NCBI RefSeq assembly: GCF_000143415.4
Contig: NW_003314262.1
Location: forward strand, 5,349,876-5,413,875
From: Selaginella moellendorffii
Lineage: Eukaryota; Streptophyta; Lycopodiopsida; Selaginellales; Selaginellaceae
Direction of reading: 5' to 3'
DNA: 64,000 nucleotides
The translations under genes and the position numbers were made by a program. This document shows, piece after piece, positions 9,394-20,766 of this stretch (position 1 is the first letter of the stretch; every line of letters starts with the position of its first letter). Under the pieces are notes generated by a model, which did no database searches, was not told the DNA's origin, and worked only from the letters and a program-made list of their open reading frames with translations.

Positions 9394-12300
9394 TCAGTAG
9401 AACTGTGCTTTAAGTTCCTGAGCACGGTCGAGAGGAGCGCCGCATGAGTCACGAAGCCAGTCGAAGATTGACAGGAATGTATTCTTCTCACAGGGCGCCA
9501 GAAGCTTTAAAATAAGCCCAAAACGCTTCACTTTCACCAGCCCGCCAAGCACTGCCATTGTTCCCTGGAAGAATCTTCCCGTTAAGGTAGAAGAAGAGAT
9601 AGAAAGATAGGAACTTACCGCGGGATCGTGTGGCATGAACGCAGCTTGCAACGACTTTAGAATGATCCTCAGGACTTCCACGCTCAGGTTCTCCTTGAAA
9701 ATCCCCGGATACTCGTCAATGTGGATCCTGCTGATGAACTCTCTAAGCAGCTGTGATTGGCCTTGTAGTCGTTCACACGATCGCTGGAACTCTATCGCGG
9801 TCCTTGGCTTTTCAGGAACTGTCGTTGCCCTGGCTTGTCTGACGTTCCGTTCAGGAGCTATTGGACGCTCTTGTGGTTGAGACACTGGAATGCAAGCTCC
9901 TTCGCCAATCTGAGTCTTTATTTCGTGCATCGAAGGGCTCCTTCCCGAGGTTTCTTCAAGATTCTTGTCGCTGCCAGCCTCTTCCTGGGATGACTCTTTG
10001 ACAAATGATACTCGAAGCTTCCGCTTGATAGTCCTGAGCTTCTCACCGATTTCTGAATCATCCGGTTGCAATTTCAGAGCGGCCTGAAGATATAGAAGAA
10101 GAATCATGAGTAACAGAAAATGTTTTCCTATATAGAAAAGAAAATGTTGGACCTGTAGGTCTTTGAGGGCCCCTCGAAGATCACCAAGGCCTTCAAATGC
10201 CAATGCTCTCCTGTAGTATGCCTTCGCATATCCACAATCTATGGTAATTGCTTCAGAACAATCCGATATTGCGGTATTCCAATCTCTCATCTGCAATGCA
10301 AACAAAGTTGGCCATAACGCAGACACTAGAATTTACCTTTAGATAGCAGAGTGCTCGGTTAGCAAAAGTTGCCGCAATGCCATGATCTAAACTCAAACTC
10401 CTGCTGTAACACTTGATCGCTGCGCAGTAATCTTGAGACTTGAAATGTTCATTCCCGATTGTTCGCTGCTTGTTTGCTTCTTCTCGAGCGTCATTGGTAT
10501 TTTCAGGCCGACACGCCGTCGATGATTCCTCATGCTCGCATTTCTACACAAAGGTCATCACGTCAGTAAACTTCAAATGGAAAGCGCTAGATACCGTCTC
10601 AACGATCTCCTCAATCACCATCGGCCCAGCTCGCATAGGAATGTACGAAGAGTTCTCCTCGAGCGCAGGAGAGAGTTTACGTTCAGATAGGATCTTTAGC
10701 TCGCCCTGCAAAAGTTACAAGATTGGCATCGAACATCTATATAGAGATAAGCTTAATAGATGAAATCACCTCGGGAACACTCTCTTTCGTAGATATTTCA
10801 CGTTGAGGAAATTTCTGCGTCTTAGTCACCCGAGTTCGAAGGGCTGGAGTTCGACTCTCCATCTCTAGCAACGCTGAAGAAGAACGGGATTCCTCTTCAC
10901 CTCCAACCTCTTCTATTGAAATTCTTTTACAACTGTCTGCAAGCTTATCATCGTCTTTTTGCTTCTTCCGAACAGCTCTTTCTGCCTTTTCTTTCAAGGT
11001 CGAGGCCTCCTTACAAGATGAATCCAAATCAAATGCAGCGGTTAAATCTGCAACGTGGAATTCAGAAACGTCATAAACTCTAAACCGAATGAGCACCTCT
11101 CAAGGCCGCCTCCGGCCTTCCTATTTCCAGATAAGCCACTCCACGACGAAGAAGTGCCTGCTCTTGCGACGGCATTGTTCGCGTTAGCTCAAAATCAGAA
11201 ATATTGTATACCTTGACGTGATTTGGGTCGAGTTGAAGTGCTTTGGAACAGTCTGCAACAGCATCATCCCATCGATTCAGCTGTTCATATATGCTCGTCA
11301 TGGATGTGCAAACTAGTGTCAATTGACGATTACCTTAACTTGAACTGCAGCACGATTAGCAAACGTCGTCGCCGAATTCGAAAATAGTTCGAGGGACAAG
11401 CTGTACGCATCTAGTGAAGCAATATATTCTCGTGCCTGAATATAAACAGAATCAGTCCCCAGATTGCAAATGCAGTTATTTTTACCTTAAACAGCTCATT
11501 GCCCTTCTCTCGCTCTCGGTTTGCATGCCATTCCCTCTCTGTTTGCGATTTAGAAACAATAGCATTCCTGCATACAGATTATTAGCGCTATAGATTTTTG
11601 CAAAAACTGGTATACGGACCTTTCTTTGGTTTTCTTGGGACGAGGTATCTTTTCTTCGGTATTGCAGTCGTCTTCCTGGAGAAAATGTACAACATCAACC
11701 CAGCACTGCCAATGATAGAAATGACTTGCGTTTTCGCATTTTGCGGCGAATTCATCCCATAGTCGGTAATAATCTCTGCCACTTTTTAAGTCTTTACCCT
11801 CTTTCTTCGTGCGGGTATTTAAAACTTCAGAAGGCTTAGTTGTTTCTTGTATAGTTGGCCTGGCCTGCGCATAAAAACCGGAAAGCGTAAGAAACAGAAA
11901 ATGAGCGCGTAGCCTACTTTGTCGCCGGACTCTGCAGCTTTGGGGCCTTTCACTCTCTGAAGCTGGCGAAGCTTGTCATCGGCACCTTTGATCGCGTCCT
12001 GGTGGTGAGAAGAGTGAAGAAATAAGAGCTTGAGAAGTCCCCAGAAGATTTTTGGACGCACGAATTCACCTTCCACGAGTCGAAGGTCTTAAGAAAACCA
12101 TCGAAATCTTCGTCGTATTCGTCAACTCTGAGATACACGATGAAAAACCACATGAAAAAAGGAGAAGAAGAAGAAACACTTACCGAGTTTCGCGCTCTCC
12201 GGGACGAAAAACCCGGCCCCCTAGTTTGATAATAGTTTCGTAAGCAGCCTCGGCAGTTTGGGGAAATCCCTCTTCCCTGGAATCGACTAAATCAGCTGCG

Positions 12301-12520
12301 AAAGCTAGAAAGAAAGAAATCCTCACCGCATATATCTCTCGAGTTTCTTGAGCTTCCGGAGATCCGTCATGCCGCGGATTTGATCTCCGCTAGAAAGTAG
12401 AGAACCAAAACACATTTAACCGGAAAAATGCAGCGATGGCGGCAGTAAATCTTACGTGATATGATCGAATTCGTCCATCTCCTTGTCGGAAATCCATGAG
12501 CGCTTCACGCCAGCGACCAT
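9394..12520 (-). CDS. RPAP3/SPAG1-like TPR co-chaperone
   Basis: Sixteen exons (first 12456-12520, last 9394-9564, largest 9619-10083) join in frame to 762 residues. The N-terminus reads MVAGVKRSWISDKEMDEF. A first TPR block is entered by EREKGNELFK and contains LNRWDDAVADCSKALQLDP. After a charged linker, a second TPR block follows (TIGNEHFKSQDYCAAIKCYS, MRDWNTAISDCSEAI, AYYRRALAFEGLGDLRGAL). The last 120 residues form the RPAP3 C-terminal (Monad) domain, beginning near PRTAIEFQRSCERL and ending LDRAQELKAQFY. In animals and yeast such proteins recruit HSP90 to the R2TP complex, which assembles RNA polymerase II, PIKK kinases and, for SPAG1-type proteins, axonemal dyneins. Which role applies here is inference. 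Confidence 0.9.
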
Positions 12521-12685
12521 AGCTGCGAGAAGCCCTAAGAACAAACTCGGGAATCCAACGGAGGTTTTCTCGACAGCCGTCGGATCCTCCCGCCAGAAAT
12601 TCGTAGCAATATAGAATTAGGGTTCTTATTTTGGAGCTCGGCTATGGCGGAATGTGAGGCGCTCTGGTGAGGCAATCTGGTCGAA
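12521..12685. promoter_or_regulatory. Shared divergent promoter region
   Basis: Only 165 bases separate the ATG of the RPAP3-like gene (leftward) from the ATG of the SMPD4-like gene (rightward), so both 5' UTRs and promoters must fit here. A telo-box-like ATTAGGGTTC lies near 12616. No TATA box stands out. A bidirectional promoter is inferred. Confidence 0.55.
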
Positions 12686-15222
12686 ATGGCAGCTCAAGAA
12701 GAGGATGCGACTCGCCTGAGATTGCTCCTCGAGTCGTCCTCGAGCTCTCTTGGCGACATCGCCGCCGCCTGTCATGCGGTGGAATCCGTCTCCAGGCACT
12801 TGCCAAGATCGTTCTTTTGCGTTTGCTTCCCGCTCCTCCTGCGCAGATTGTTTGGATTCAAGGACTTCCAGGCAGGGGCAGTGACTTCCTCGGAGGGATG
12901 GCTCTCGGTCGTCTCGCAGGCGGGCTGTGAATCGGCCGCGACGGTAGTAATCGCTCTCCTAGCGCCCGGGAGCTCGCTCTTCAAATCCCTCCTCGCCTCG
13001 GACAGCGAGAGCGTCGTGAGGTATGTGTTTCCATTCGAGCGCCTCCCGGAATGGGTCCGCCGCCTCTTGGCGGTGGAGGGCGGCGGCCCAGTGCTGGAGC
13101 ACGTCTCGATTCTCTTCCGGAAGAGGCTCAAGGAGGACATCACTGGGTCGATCCAGATCGAGCTAGACATCTTCCAGTATTACATCTTCTGGTTTGCCTA
13201 CTACGCGGTTTGCAAGGAGTCTCCAGCCGCCAAGACTTCCAAGACTGGGCTCTCTCGATCATCCCAGCTGCGCAGCCAGATCGAGAGCTGGGCTTCTTCC
13301 ATCCCGGGGCTCCATCACTCTCACCAGGGAAGCTTGGTCTCGCCGCTTCATCCATACTTGCAGCTCCTCCAGCTCTATCTTTCACACTTTGTTGGTCCAG
13401 CGATGATCCGGAAAGACAAGCAAGTGATCTCACTATGGGAAGACTACGTCATCTCGCACGCCGACATACTCGTCCGGACTTTGATCGATTTTTGGCTCAT
13501 TGACGACGATCCTTGTCCGTTCTCGCTCGCGGTGTGCCAGTCTTTGCAGCTCCACACTTTGCCGCCACCTTCGTCTTACGTGCCGCCAGGAAGAGATCTC
13601 ATCGATGCCGTGAAGCTGCTCATCAACTATTTCAGTGCTCTTCTCCAAACGCAGATTGGTCACCACGAGCAGTTCTTTGCTTCGCCAGAGTCACCGGCTG
13701 GATTCAGGAGGAAAGCTTCGCTTCTGTCGGATTTGCGAGCAAGTTCCGCGCTGAATGCCAGTCCGTATCTGCAGTCGCTGCAAAGGCCGCTCTATCGGTT
13801 CTTTCTCCGGGCGTTTTGTTTGTGGCCGGTTGGGACGTCCCTGACCAAGGTGCTGCCGATGGTCGACCTGTGGCTGCACTACTTGGAACCATGGACGGCG
13901 ATTCTTCTCGTCCCAAAGGACAGCAGCGTTCAGCCTGGCTCCAGAGTTGTTCTTGACGAGTCGAAGCGCTTCTACTCGGCATACTGGCAGGAATACGTTC
14001 TCTCCAACTATGGTTTCTACACGTCGCTGGTTTCGCACTTCCTGGATTTCGCTTTGAAGTTTCTACACGTCGACATGGAGCTGGTCGTCCAGGCAACATG
14101 CAAGGTGAACCCATCGCTCCACTTGCTATAGGTGGCTCCTATACATACACCCATAGAAACTGACCAGAACTGGTGAACTGATGGCGTCGTCTCTTTTTGT
14201 TGAAACAGGTTCTCGGTGTTTTGGCCAAGTCAGATGATCTGTTAGATCTTCTGCGGAGGGTTAATGCCGCGTACACGGAAAGCTTTCTCGGGAGGCATCA
14301 CTATACGAGTAATCCTTTTGTTGACAGAGTCCCAATCATCATGGAACAGCTACAGGTAACTCTTTGCCTATCAAAACTTCCCGTTTTACTCTTTGCTTAT
14401 CAAATGTTCCCGTATCCTTTCAGGATTGGGAAGAGGGGATGACAAATTCAGAGAAGGAGCATGGCGAGATCTTGCACTCGAGCATGCAGACCAGTGCCCC
14501 CCAGCTGCATTTATTTGGTGTGGGAGAATACGGAGGCCATTATGTCTTACAGGTGATATTTGTGAACTTTGGTATCTCTTTGCTAAACAGACTATTCCTT
14601 TCAGAGCATCATCTTGCTGGCGGAAGCGGAAAACCGAGCTTGCAACACCGACAAGCTGCCAGTATCTCCCAAGACCTTGAGAAATCTGAAGGAGCTAGTC
14701 CTGAAAGTTTTTGAGCGGGAGGTTTTGGGAAGGCAGCAGCCGCTGAGGTCGGACTCTGGCTCTCCACTCCCCGAGATGGTGATCCCGGAGACAAATCACT
14801 CGGAGGAGACCCCGGAGAGAAGTCCTGGACTCCAGAGGCACAGCGTGGCGGAGGTGAAGTACAAAGGCGATTGGATGAGACGTCCGATAGAAAGCCAGGA
14901 GATCGGGTGGCTTGTCCGGCTGCTGGTGGAGGTCTCGGACAAGCTAAACGGTTGCCTGGGATTTACCGGAGGCAGGGAATTGATCGAAGAACAGGGGTGC
15001 TCATCACACTCGCAGGTGCTCGACGCTGTTTTTCCCGAAGTCCTCAAGCCAGTGGCGAGAGCTCTACTCGCAGCTTTCCTCTTCGTGGTGAAGGAGTTGC
15101 GGAAGCGGGGATTTAGAATAAATTTGCGGCCACTAGCGAGCAAGCAGGCGATCAGTTCCGGGGCTCTAGCGCTCTTCTTCTACTGGCTGGTCAAGAAGAT
15201 CGCGGGGTATTTCTTCAAATAA
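12686..15222 (+). CDS. Neutral sphingomyelinase 3-like protein (SMPD4 family)
   Basis: Four exons (12686-14104, 14209-14355, 14424-14552, 14605-15222) join in frame to 770 residues. Family landmarks are FPLLLRRLFGFKDFQAG near residue 50, the IFQYYIFWFAYYAV block near 160, WPVGTSLTKVLPMVDLWL with LHYLEPW near 390, and the WQEYVLSNYGFYTSL segment after it. The C-terminal 24 residues (AISSGALALFFYWLVKK and on) form a membrane anchor, as in animal SMPD4. That protein sits in the ER and nuclear envelope and is reported to hydrolyse sphingomyelin. Plants lack sphingomyelin as a bulk lipid, so the plant substrate is open. The first ATG with good context is used. Confidence 0.85.
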
Positions 15223-15582
15223 TAGCCGTTGGATGGATGGGATCGACGGCTAAGGCGCTAGGGTTCTTTACGACGCTTGAGGCATATTCCATTGGCGGGT
15301 TTTTCAAATAAGTCCAACACGTGGCTTATCCGAGTGCTACGTGGCAAGGCCGTCATAACGTTGTGGCTTCCAAGGACGTGGCGTTTAGGGTTTATAGCAC
15401 AAGAAGAGGCGGCAGGAAGCATCCAGGCAGGTTGAGGGATATCACTTTGGAGTTTTTGGTCACTGTGGATTGAAAATGGAAGAGTTTTCATCGTCTTCGT
15501 CGGGATCTCTCTGCGTTTTGGAGCAATGGCGATCGGGTGGTCTCGTTGGTGTTTGTTTTATTGATGGATTCGGCCGGGATCA
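15223..15582. promoter_or_regulatory. Intergenic region with telo-box upstream of vasohibin gene
   Basis: About 360 bases between the SMPD4-like stop and the vasohibin start. TTTAGGGTTT at 15384-15393 is a telo-box-type motif, and CTAGGGTTC occurs near 15258. Small upstream ATGs (for example 15470) are out of frame or soon stopped; the vasohibin frame has an in-frame TGA at 15562-15564, which fixes its start at 15583. Confidence 0.5.
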
Positions 15583-17010
15583 ATGCAGGGAGTGGCCGGG
15601 AATTGTTTCGAGCTTGTGCGGAGAGCCATGGTGGGAGCTTTGGAGTCGCAAGCAGCTATCAGTCTTGCGACGTTTGGGGGAGTGAAGAGACCTCAGTTGC
15701 CGATCAATTTTTTCAAGTTTCCTGCCGCCACGCGCCTCAAGGCTGTGCAACAGGTTTGTCTAGCGTCATTTTCGTTTCCACAAGAAAAAAAAGCTCTCTC
15801 ATGTTCGTTCTTTGCAAATTTGATTTCTCTTGCAGTACATAGGCTGCTTTGAGTACCGGATAGCGCTTCAGCCACACTACAATGTTAATAAGTACAGGCC
15901 ACTGGCAAAACTTATGGACACTGCACAGATGGTTAGTTTCTTGAGAGTTTGTAGCGATTAGTTCTTCAGGGTTGGTTTTTATTTTTGTTTCTCTCTTTCC
16001 AGATGATTCACAGTCCTCAGGCAATTAAATGCGTTGAAGGTGTGATTTTGGCAATTTATCTCACCGTAAGCTTTCGACATCTTTGTTGGGAAGTTCTTAA
16101 TGCGTGCTTGCTTTTGTGGAGTAAGGCCGGACTCCAAGGCGTGGAACGACTTCCCGTGGGTTTTGAGACTGAACAAGACACGAAGGTACATCGTCCATAT
16201 GATATCTGCGGTGGTTTTCTAAAGAGGTTTTTTGTATGAGCTACAGATCCATCAGCACATCATTCTAGTGGTGCGCAATGGAAAGAAGTTTGGTGCGTTT
16301 GGGATGAGCCGCGAGGCCGACTTGGCAGGAAGAGAGATTGAGTTTGATAGGTTCTCGTCACAGCTCTTAAGTTTGTCCTTCTACATCCTTTTAAATTTTT
16401 GCAGCTTCTCAAGTATTGTTTCTGATTACAAACGAGCCTACGAAGGCCATCGCCACACCATCCAGAAGCTATGGGTTGGACTGCCGGTAATCTTTCTTTT
16501 TCTGTTTTGGAAACTTGAACCATTTAAACTTTTAATTTGTCCTCCTTTTTTATCAAGGTGGAACTCAATGTCGAGTCTTATAACTACGTTTGCTGGCGGT
16601 ATTTGACACTCACGCCAAACTTGCAACCATGGATAGAGGTAATTCTTTGCGCATACTTCTCTAAAGTGACTAAAATTCTTACTTACAGTGCTGTGCCGAA
16701 ATGGACAAACACTTCTCGCAATCGAAAAAACTCTGGGAAAGGTCAGTCTACCTTATAGACAACCATGCTAATATTTTTCTTAAATTCTTTCCTTCTTTTC
16801 CTTAGATGGCTGCTCGAGGGACAGGGAGAAATCCCAAAGAACCAAAGCATCTATAACAACGCCAAGAAACTGGATATAAACGCTGTTCCCAGAGCTGCAG
16901 GCGCGATCTTGAGGATTCCAAGGCCGCCTTCACGCTCGACGATCTTACCATCGATCGTGAACCTCAACGATGAGGCTACTACTCCTGGTAAGAAAAGCGC
17001 TGAAAGTTAA
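15583..17010 (+). CDS. Vasohibin-type tubulin carboxypeptidase homologue
   Basis: Nine exons (15583-15753, 15836-15931, 16003-16065, 16126-16185, 16247-16350, 16405-16486, 16558-16638, 16689-16741, 16806-17010) join in frame to 304 residues. The core matches vasohibins, transglutaminase-fold Cys proteases that remove the C-terminal Tyr of alpha-tubulin. YRPLAKLMDTAQMM resembles the family's RPLTGLMD block. The catalytic Cys is in AIKCVEGVILAIYLT, the His in IHQHIILVV, and the Ser in FGAFGMSREADL, so the non-canonical Cys-His-Ser triad is complete. After the core come HTIQKLWVGLPVELNVESY and a short basic tail. Animal vasohibins need the SVBP partner; none is visible in this window. Introns are 49-82 bases with GT-AG ends. 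Confidence 0.87.
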
Positions 17011-17348
17011 TTAGCTAGGTAGAAACTGGAAGAAAAAACAAAAGCCAGAGAGAAGAAGACCAAAAAAGCGCTATCTTTTCCCTGACTGAATTTACAGTGC
17101 CATCGCGAGTGGGTTTTCATGAGATCCCGTCCATCAGATATTTCCACGACTAACTTTTAATGGGAGTTTTTTTATTCTACCTTTAACTTAACCCCGCCTT
17201 TTATCGTGTGACGTCTGCCCTAGTTTCTTGTTTCATGTGAAGAGGTCCATCGTCGAGGGTTTGGAGATCGCGTGTCCGCGTCGGCGCTTCCGGTTTGCCT
17301 CGATCCCTGGGAATTTCTCACAATGCAGGGCTGAATCGCCGGGGATTG
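17011..17348. other. Spacer between vasohibin and NT5DC genes
   Basis: About 340 bases, the 3' flank of the vasohibin gene and 5' flank of the next gene. No ORF or RNA gene of note. The NT5DC frame is open upstream to about 17295 but has no ATG before 17349. Confidence 0.5.
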
Positions 17349-20053
17349 ATGTCATCAATGCGTGGAATGCTAAGAATGCGTCGCAGATTCGCTGCCGCTG
17401 CTACGAATGGAGCTCTCAAGTCGTACTCTGTCGCGGCGGAATCCCAGGTGCGATTGCCAGATGAGTTGTGTTGTGTAGTCGAGCGAAGAATCGTTCGAGA
17501 ATTTGTAGTCGAGAGAATCGTTAGAGAAATTCGTCCAGTTTGGTATTGTTCTTTCTTGTGATTCTTTGTTCTGTTTCCTTTGCTGATACATATCTTCGTT
17601 TTTGGTCAGGGCGTTGGGCTTTGTCCCTATGGACGTCGTGAGCATATGAAGCTTCTCATGGAGTTCTTCCAGAAGAATCTTCCCAGAGCGTGTACTTTCC
17701 TGGCCCCGTCGACGAACTTTGCATCAGCGTCGTACCGATTTCCTGTCAGGAAGTTCCAGTTTAGATCGTCGTCTGTGCAAACAATCGGGCCGAGATGCTG
17801 CGCTTTGCCCGTCAGATATTTCTCGAGCACTCCATCGCCAGAAGCACTAGATCGGCTAAGTTGCTGCAGCCACAAGAGGGACTCCGACTCCGACGATGAG
17901 ACCGAGTCTCTGGGGCGGTGTTCTTACGTCCAGCCTCCAGGTAATCGGGAAGAGGCAACCGAGAAACTCCAGGAGGAATTCGAAACTGCGATGAAGTGCT
18001 TCGAAGACGCTCCACCATGCCTGGACGACATTCCGAAGATAAATCCCAATGGTAGGTGAGTATATTTGCGTTTTCATCTTCTAGCTGCTCGAGAATTGTG
18101 TCTAATGCTCGGGTTTTGCAGGTGTTTATGCCAACCATAACTTGCGCTTGGATCTCATCAGCGTCTATGGATTTGACTACGACTTCACGTTAGCTCACTA
18201 CACTGCGAGTTTGCAGCATTTGATTTACGACCTTGCCAAAGAACAGCTTGTAAAAGAGGTATTTGCGGTATTTTATTTTCTTTGCACAACGATTTAGGCT
18301 GATATCTTCTATGAACAGCTGAAATATCCGGAGTCATGCTTGGATTTCAAGTATGATCAGAGTTTTCCAATAAGAGGGTTATATTACGATAAGAAACGGA
18401 GCTATCTGCTGAAGCTAGACTTTTTCCACTGTGCGGAAGTTGCGAGCTGTTTCTTTGGCCGCCGGCGTGTAAGTGGATGTTTCTTTCTGTTCCTTCTTAA
18501 CAGTGAGATTTCAGTTAACGCATGAGGAAGTCGAGCAAGCATATGGAGGAAAGCATATAAGCCCAGAGAACTTAAGTAACCTCGTCCCTCTTATGGATTT
18601 ATTTTGCTTGAGCGAGGTACATTTTTTATGTTTATTTTTTCTTCTTGCTATCGATGTTATTGTCTATACAGGTCTGCCTTCTCTCCGATGTTATTCAACA
18701 TTTCGTAGATCAAAAGCTCCAGTTTGATCCTGGTTATGTGTACGAGGACGTAAGACGCTCTGTTGAGAATATCCATCGAACCGGACTTTTACATAAACTT
18801 GTCCTTGAACGCCCAGAGGAGTACCTTGTGAAAAATGTAAGAACTTGGCTTTCTGTTCTCGCATTTTAAGCGCTTGTGAATACAGGAAGCTGTCACCCGG
18901 ATGCTAAAAAGGCTTAAAGAGATAGGAAAAAAGACGTTCATGATCACAAACTCTCCTTTTCCGTTTGTAGATGGAGGGATGAGATACTTGTTTCAGGTAA
19001 ACGGACTGTCTTTTGATTTTCCTGTCATAACATTGTTTATATGCGTAGGAAGACGGAGACGACGGAAGCTCCTGGAGAGAGTTGTTTGATGTTGTTGTGG
19101 CTCTATCAGATAAGCCAAACTTCTATTCCTCTCAACGACCATTCAGGTAATGTTTATTACGTACATAGCAAAAGATTTAATGAATACTGTGAAACAGGCA
19201 TTACGATATAGAAGCCGACAGCCTAACCTTTAACAAGGTGGAGGAGTTTGAACCTCATGCTGTTTATTACCATGGATGCTTGAAGGACTTTCTTCAAATC
19301 ACGAAGTGGCGAGGAACAGAGGTGTGAAGGTTTTGCACTGGACAGCTTTAAAATGCTTAACATTTGCAGGTCCTGTATTTTGGAGATCACTTATTTAGTG
19401 ATTTACGAGGCCCTTCAAAGGCTGGATGGCGCACGGCTGCTATAATTCGGGAGCTTGAGGTCTGTCTTGAGATATAAATCAGTATAAAGCAACTCATGTT
19501 CCACTTTCAGAGGGAGATCGCTACACAAAATGAAGATGAATATCGCATCCACCAGGTATTTAAAAGGGCCTAGCTGTCTTATCGTAAACGTGATAGTAAT
19601 CTGTTAACAGGCACGATATCATATGGTTCAAGAGCTGCTTGGCAAATATCACGGCTTGCCTGTGGGACCTAGAAGGGACAAAGAAAAAACTCTTCTCCTG
19701 GCATTAAGAAAGGAACGCTTGAATGCGAGATTATCGATGAGCCAGATGTTCAACCGCTACTTTGGTTCAACGTTCCTCACAGATACTGGCAAAGAGTCGG
19801 CTTTCGCATATAACGTGCAGAAGTACGCGGACGTGTATACAAGCCGCCTTGAGAACTTGATGACATATTCCAGTGAAGCGTGGCTCTATACCCCGTTCGA
19901 CGTGAAGATTTTGCCGCATCATATCAAGGTACTCATGTCTAGTGGTTTTTCTCTGATTGTTCACTAATTCGTGTTTCAAAAGCTTGTGTGTGACTACAGG
20001 TCGGGCCGTCTAAAGTTTTCAAGGATTGGCCATTTGAATCCTACCCAGCATAG
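17349..20053 (+). CDS. HAD-family 5'-nucleotidase domain protein (NT5DC type)
   Basis: Thirteen exons join in frame to 644 residues (17349-17447, 17610-18051, 18122-18258, 18319-18468, 18515-18616, 18672-18836, 18886-18996, 19049-19146, 19198-19321, 19370-19459, 19511-19555, 19611-19928, 20000-20053). The first 45 residues are basic with no acidic residue until late ([19 protein letters not shown] spacing), fitting an organelle targeting peptide. The HAD core is clear: motif [14 protein letters not shown] with the DxDxT nucleophile, motif [11 protein letters not shown], and motif [16 protein letters not shown]. This is the cytosolic IMP-GMP 5'-nucleotidase/NT5DC superfamily; many members have no known substrate. 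The acidic, Ser-rich stretch before the core is probably disordered. Confidence 0.9.
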
Positions 20054-20272
20054 TGAAGATCAGCTGTAAGCAACTTATGAGACTTTTTTCGTAACTGCTA
20101 ATTTGCAATGTTTCTAGTCATGAACACCTGGAGCCACAACTGGAAATGGCGGATCGCTGATGTGGATAGATTGGACGAGACACGACTTGTGGAAACGGGG
20201 AACAAAAAATAACGAAGATAGGTACCGTTTTGGAGTTAAGTTTCGTGGAGAAGTTTTGGGAAGCTCCGCTGT

Positions 20273-20652
20273 ATGTTGTCTCCAGCTGAGACTCTGTCCT
20301 CTTGGGCTTCCTCCACACTAGGCCGGTTATGGAGGAGGAGGACTAGTACTGGCGGAATTGTAGAGGAACCAGCGGTAGCAGGAAATCCGATAGGTGGGGA
20401 ATCAGGAACTTCGAGTGGAGCAGCAGCTCCAGAATCAACAATGGTGCTGCGATCGCAATCTAGAAGAAGGAAAACTCCGGAGCCGTCTATCGTGCGTCGT
20501 CGCAGAAGACCAGGAGGCAAGGTAAGATCTTTGTTTTGTTTTGGTTCTTCGTTTTCTCGCTTGGATTTCTCATTGCGCGAGTGACTTGTTGTTTACAGGG
20601 ACGCAGGAGACGACGGAGAAGACGCGCGAAAACTCACTCAAGTCGTTCGTGA
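20273..20652 (+). CDS. Small arginine-rich protein, unknown function
   Basis: Two exons (20273-20521 and 20599-20652) with a 77-base GT-AG intron give 100 residues. The N-terminal half is Ser/Gly/Ala-rich; the C-terminal half is extremely basic (RSQSRRRKTPEP, VRRRRRPGGKGRRRRRRR, ending THSSRS). I do not recognise a family. The composition suggests a disordered nucleic-acid-binding or nucleolar protein, but it could also be a chance ORF on the transcript of a neighbour. Its support is the splice signals and the abrupt basic tail that continues across the junction. It lies between the NT5DC and KDTA genes, all on the same strand. Confidence 0.4.
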
Positions 20653-20766
20653 TCCATGGAACCATTCTTTCAATCAGAGCTGGGAAAATCTAGCTTTTAA
20701 TGCGAGTTTATAGAGCTCTCTCGTGTCTATCGAGCTAGGGGTTTAGGTTTTTGAAATATTTGAGCG

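Noticed and set aside
11588..11782. Separate small ORF and an intron inside the sixth exon of the RPAP3-like gene
   Set aside because: The gene's own frame is open straight through 11620-11864, so no intron is needed and the small ORF is out of frame.
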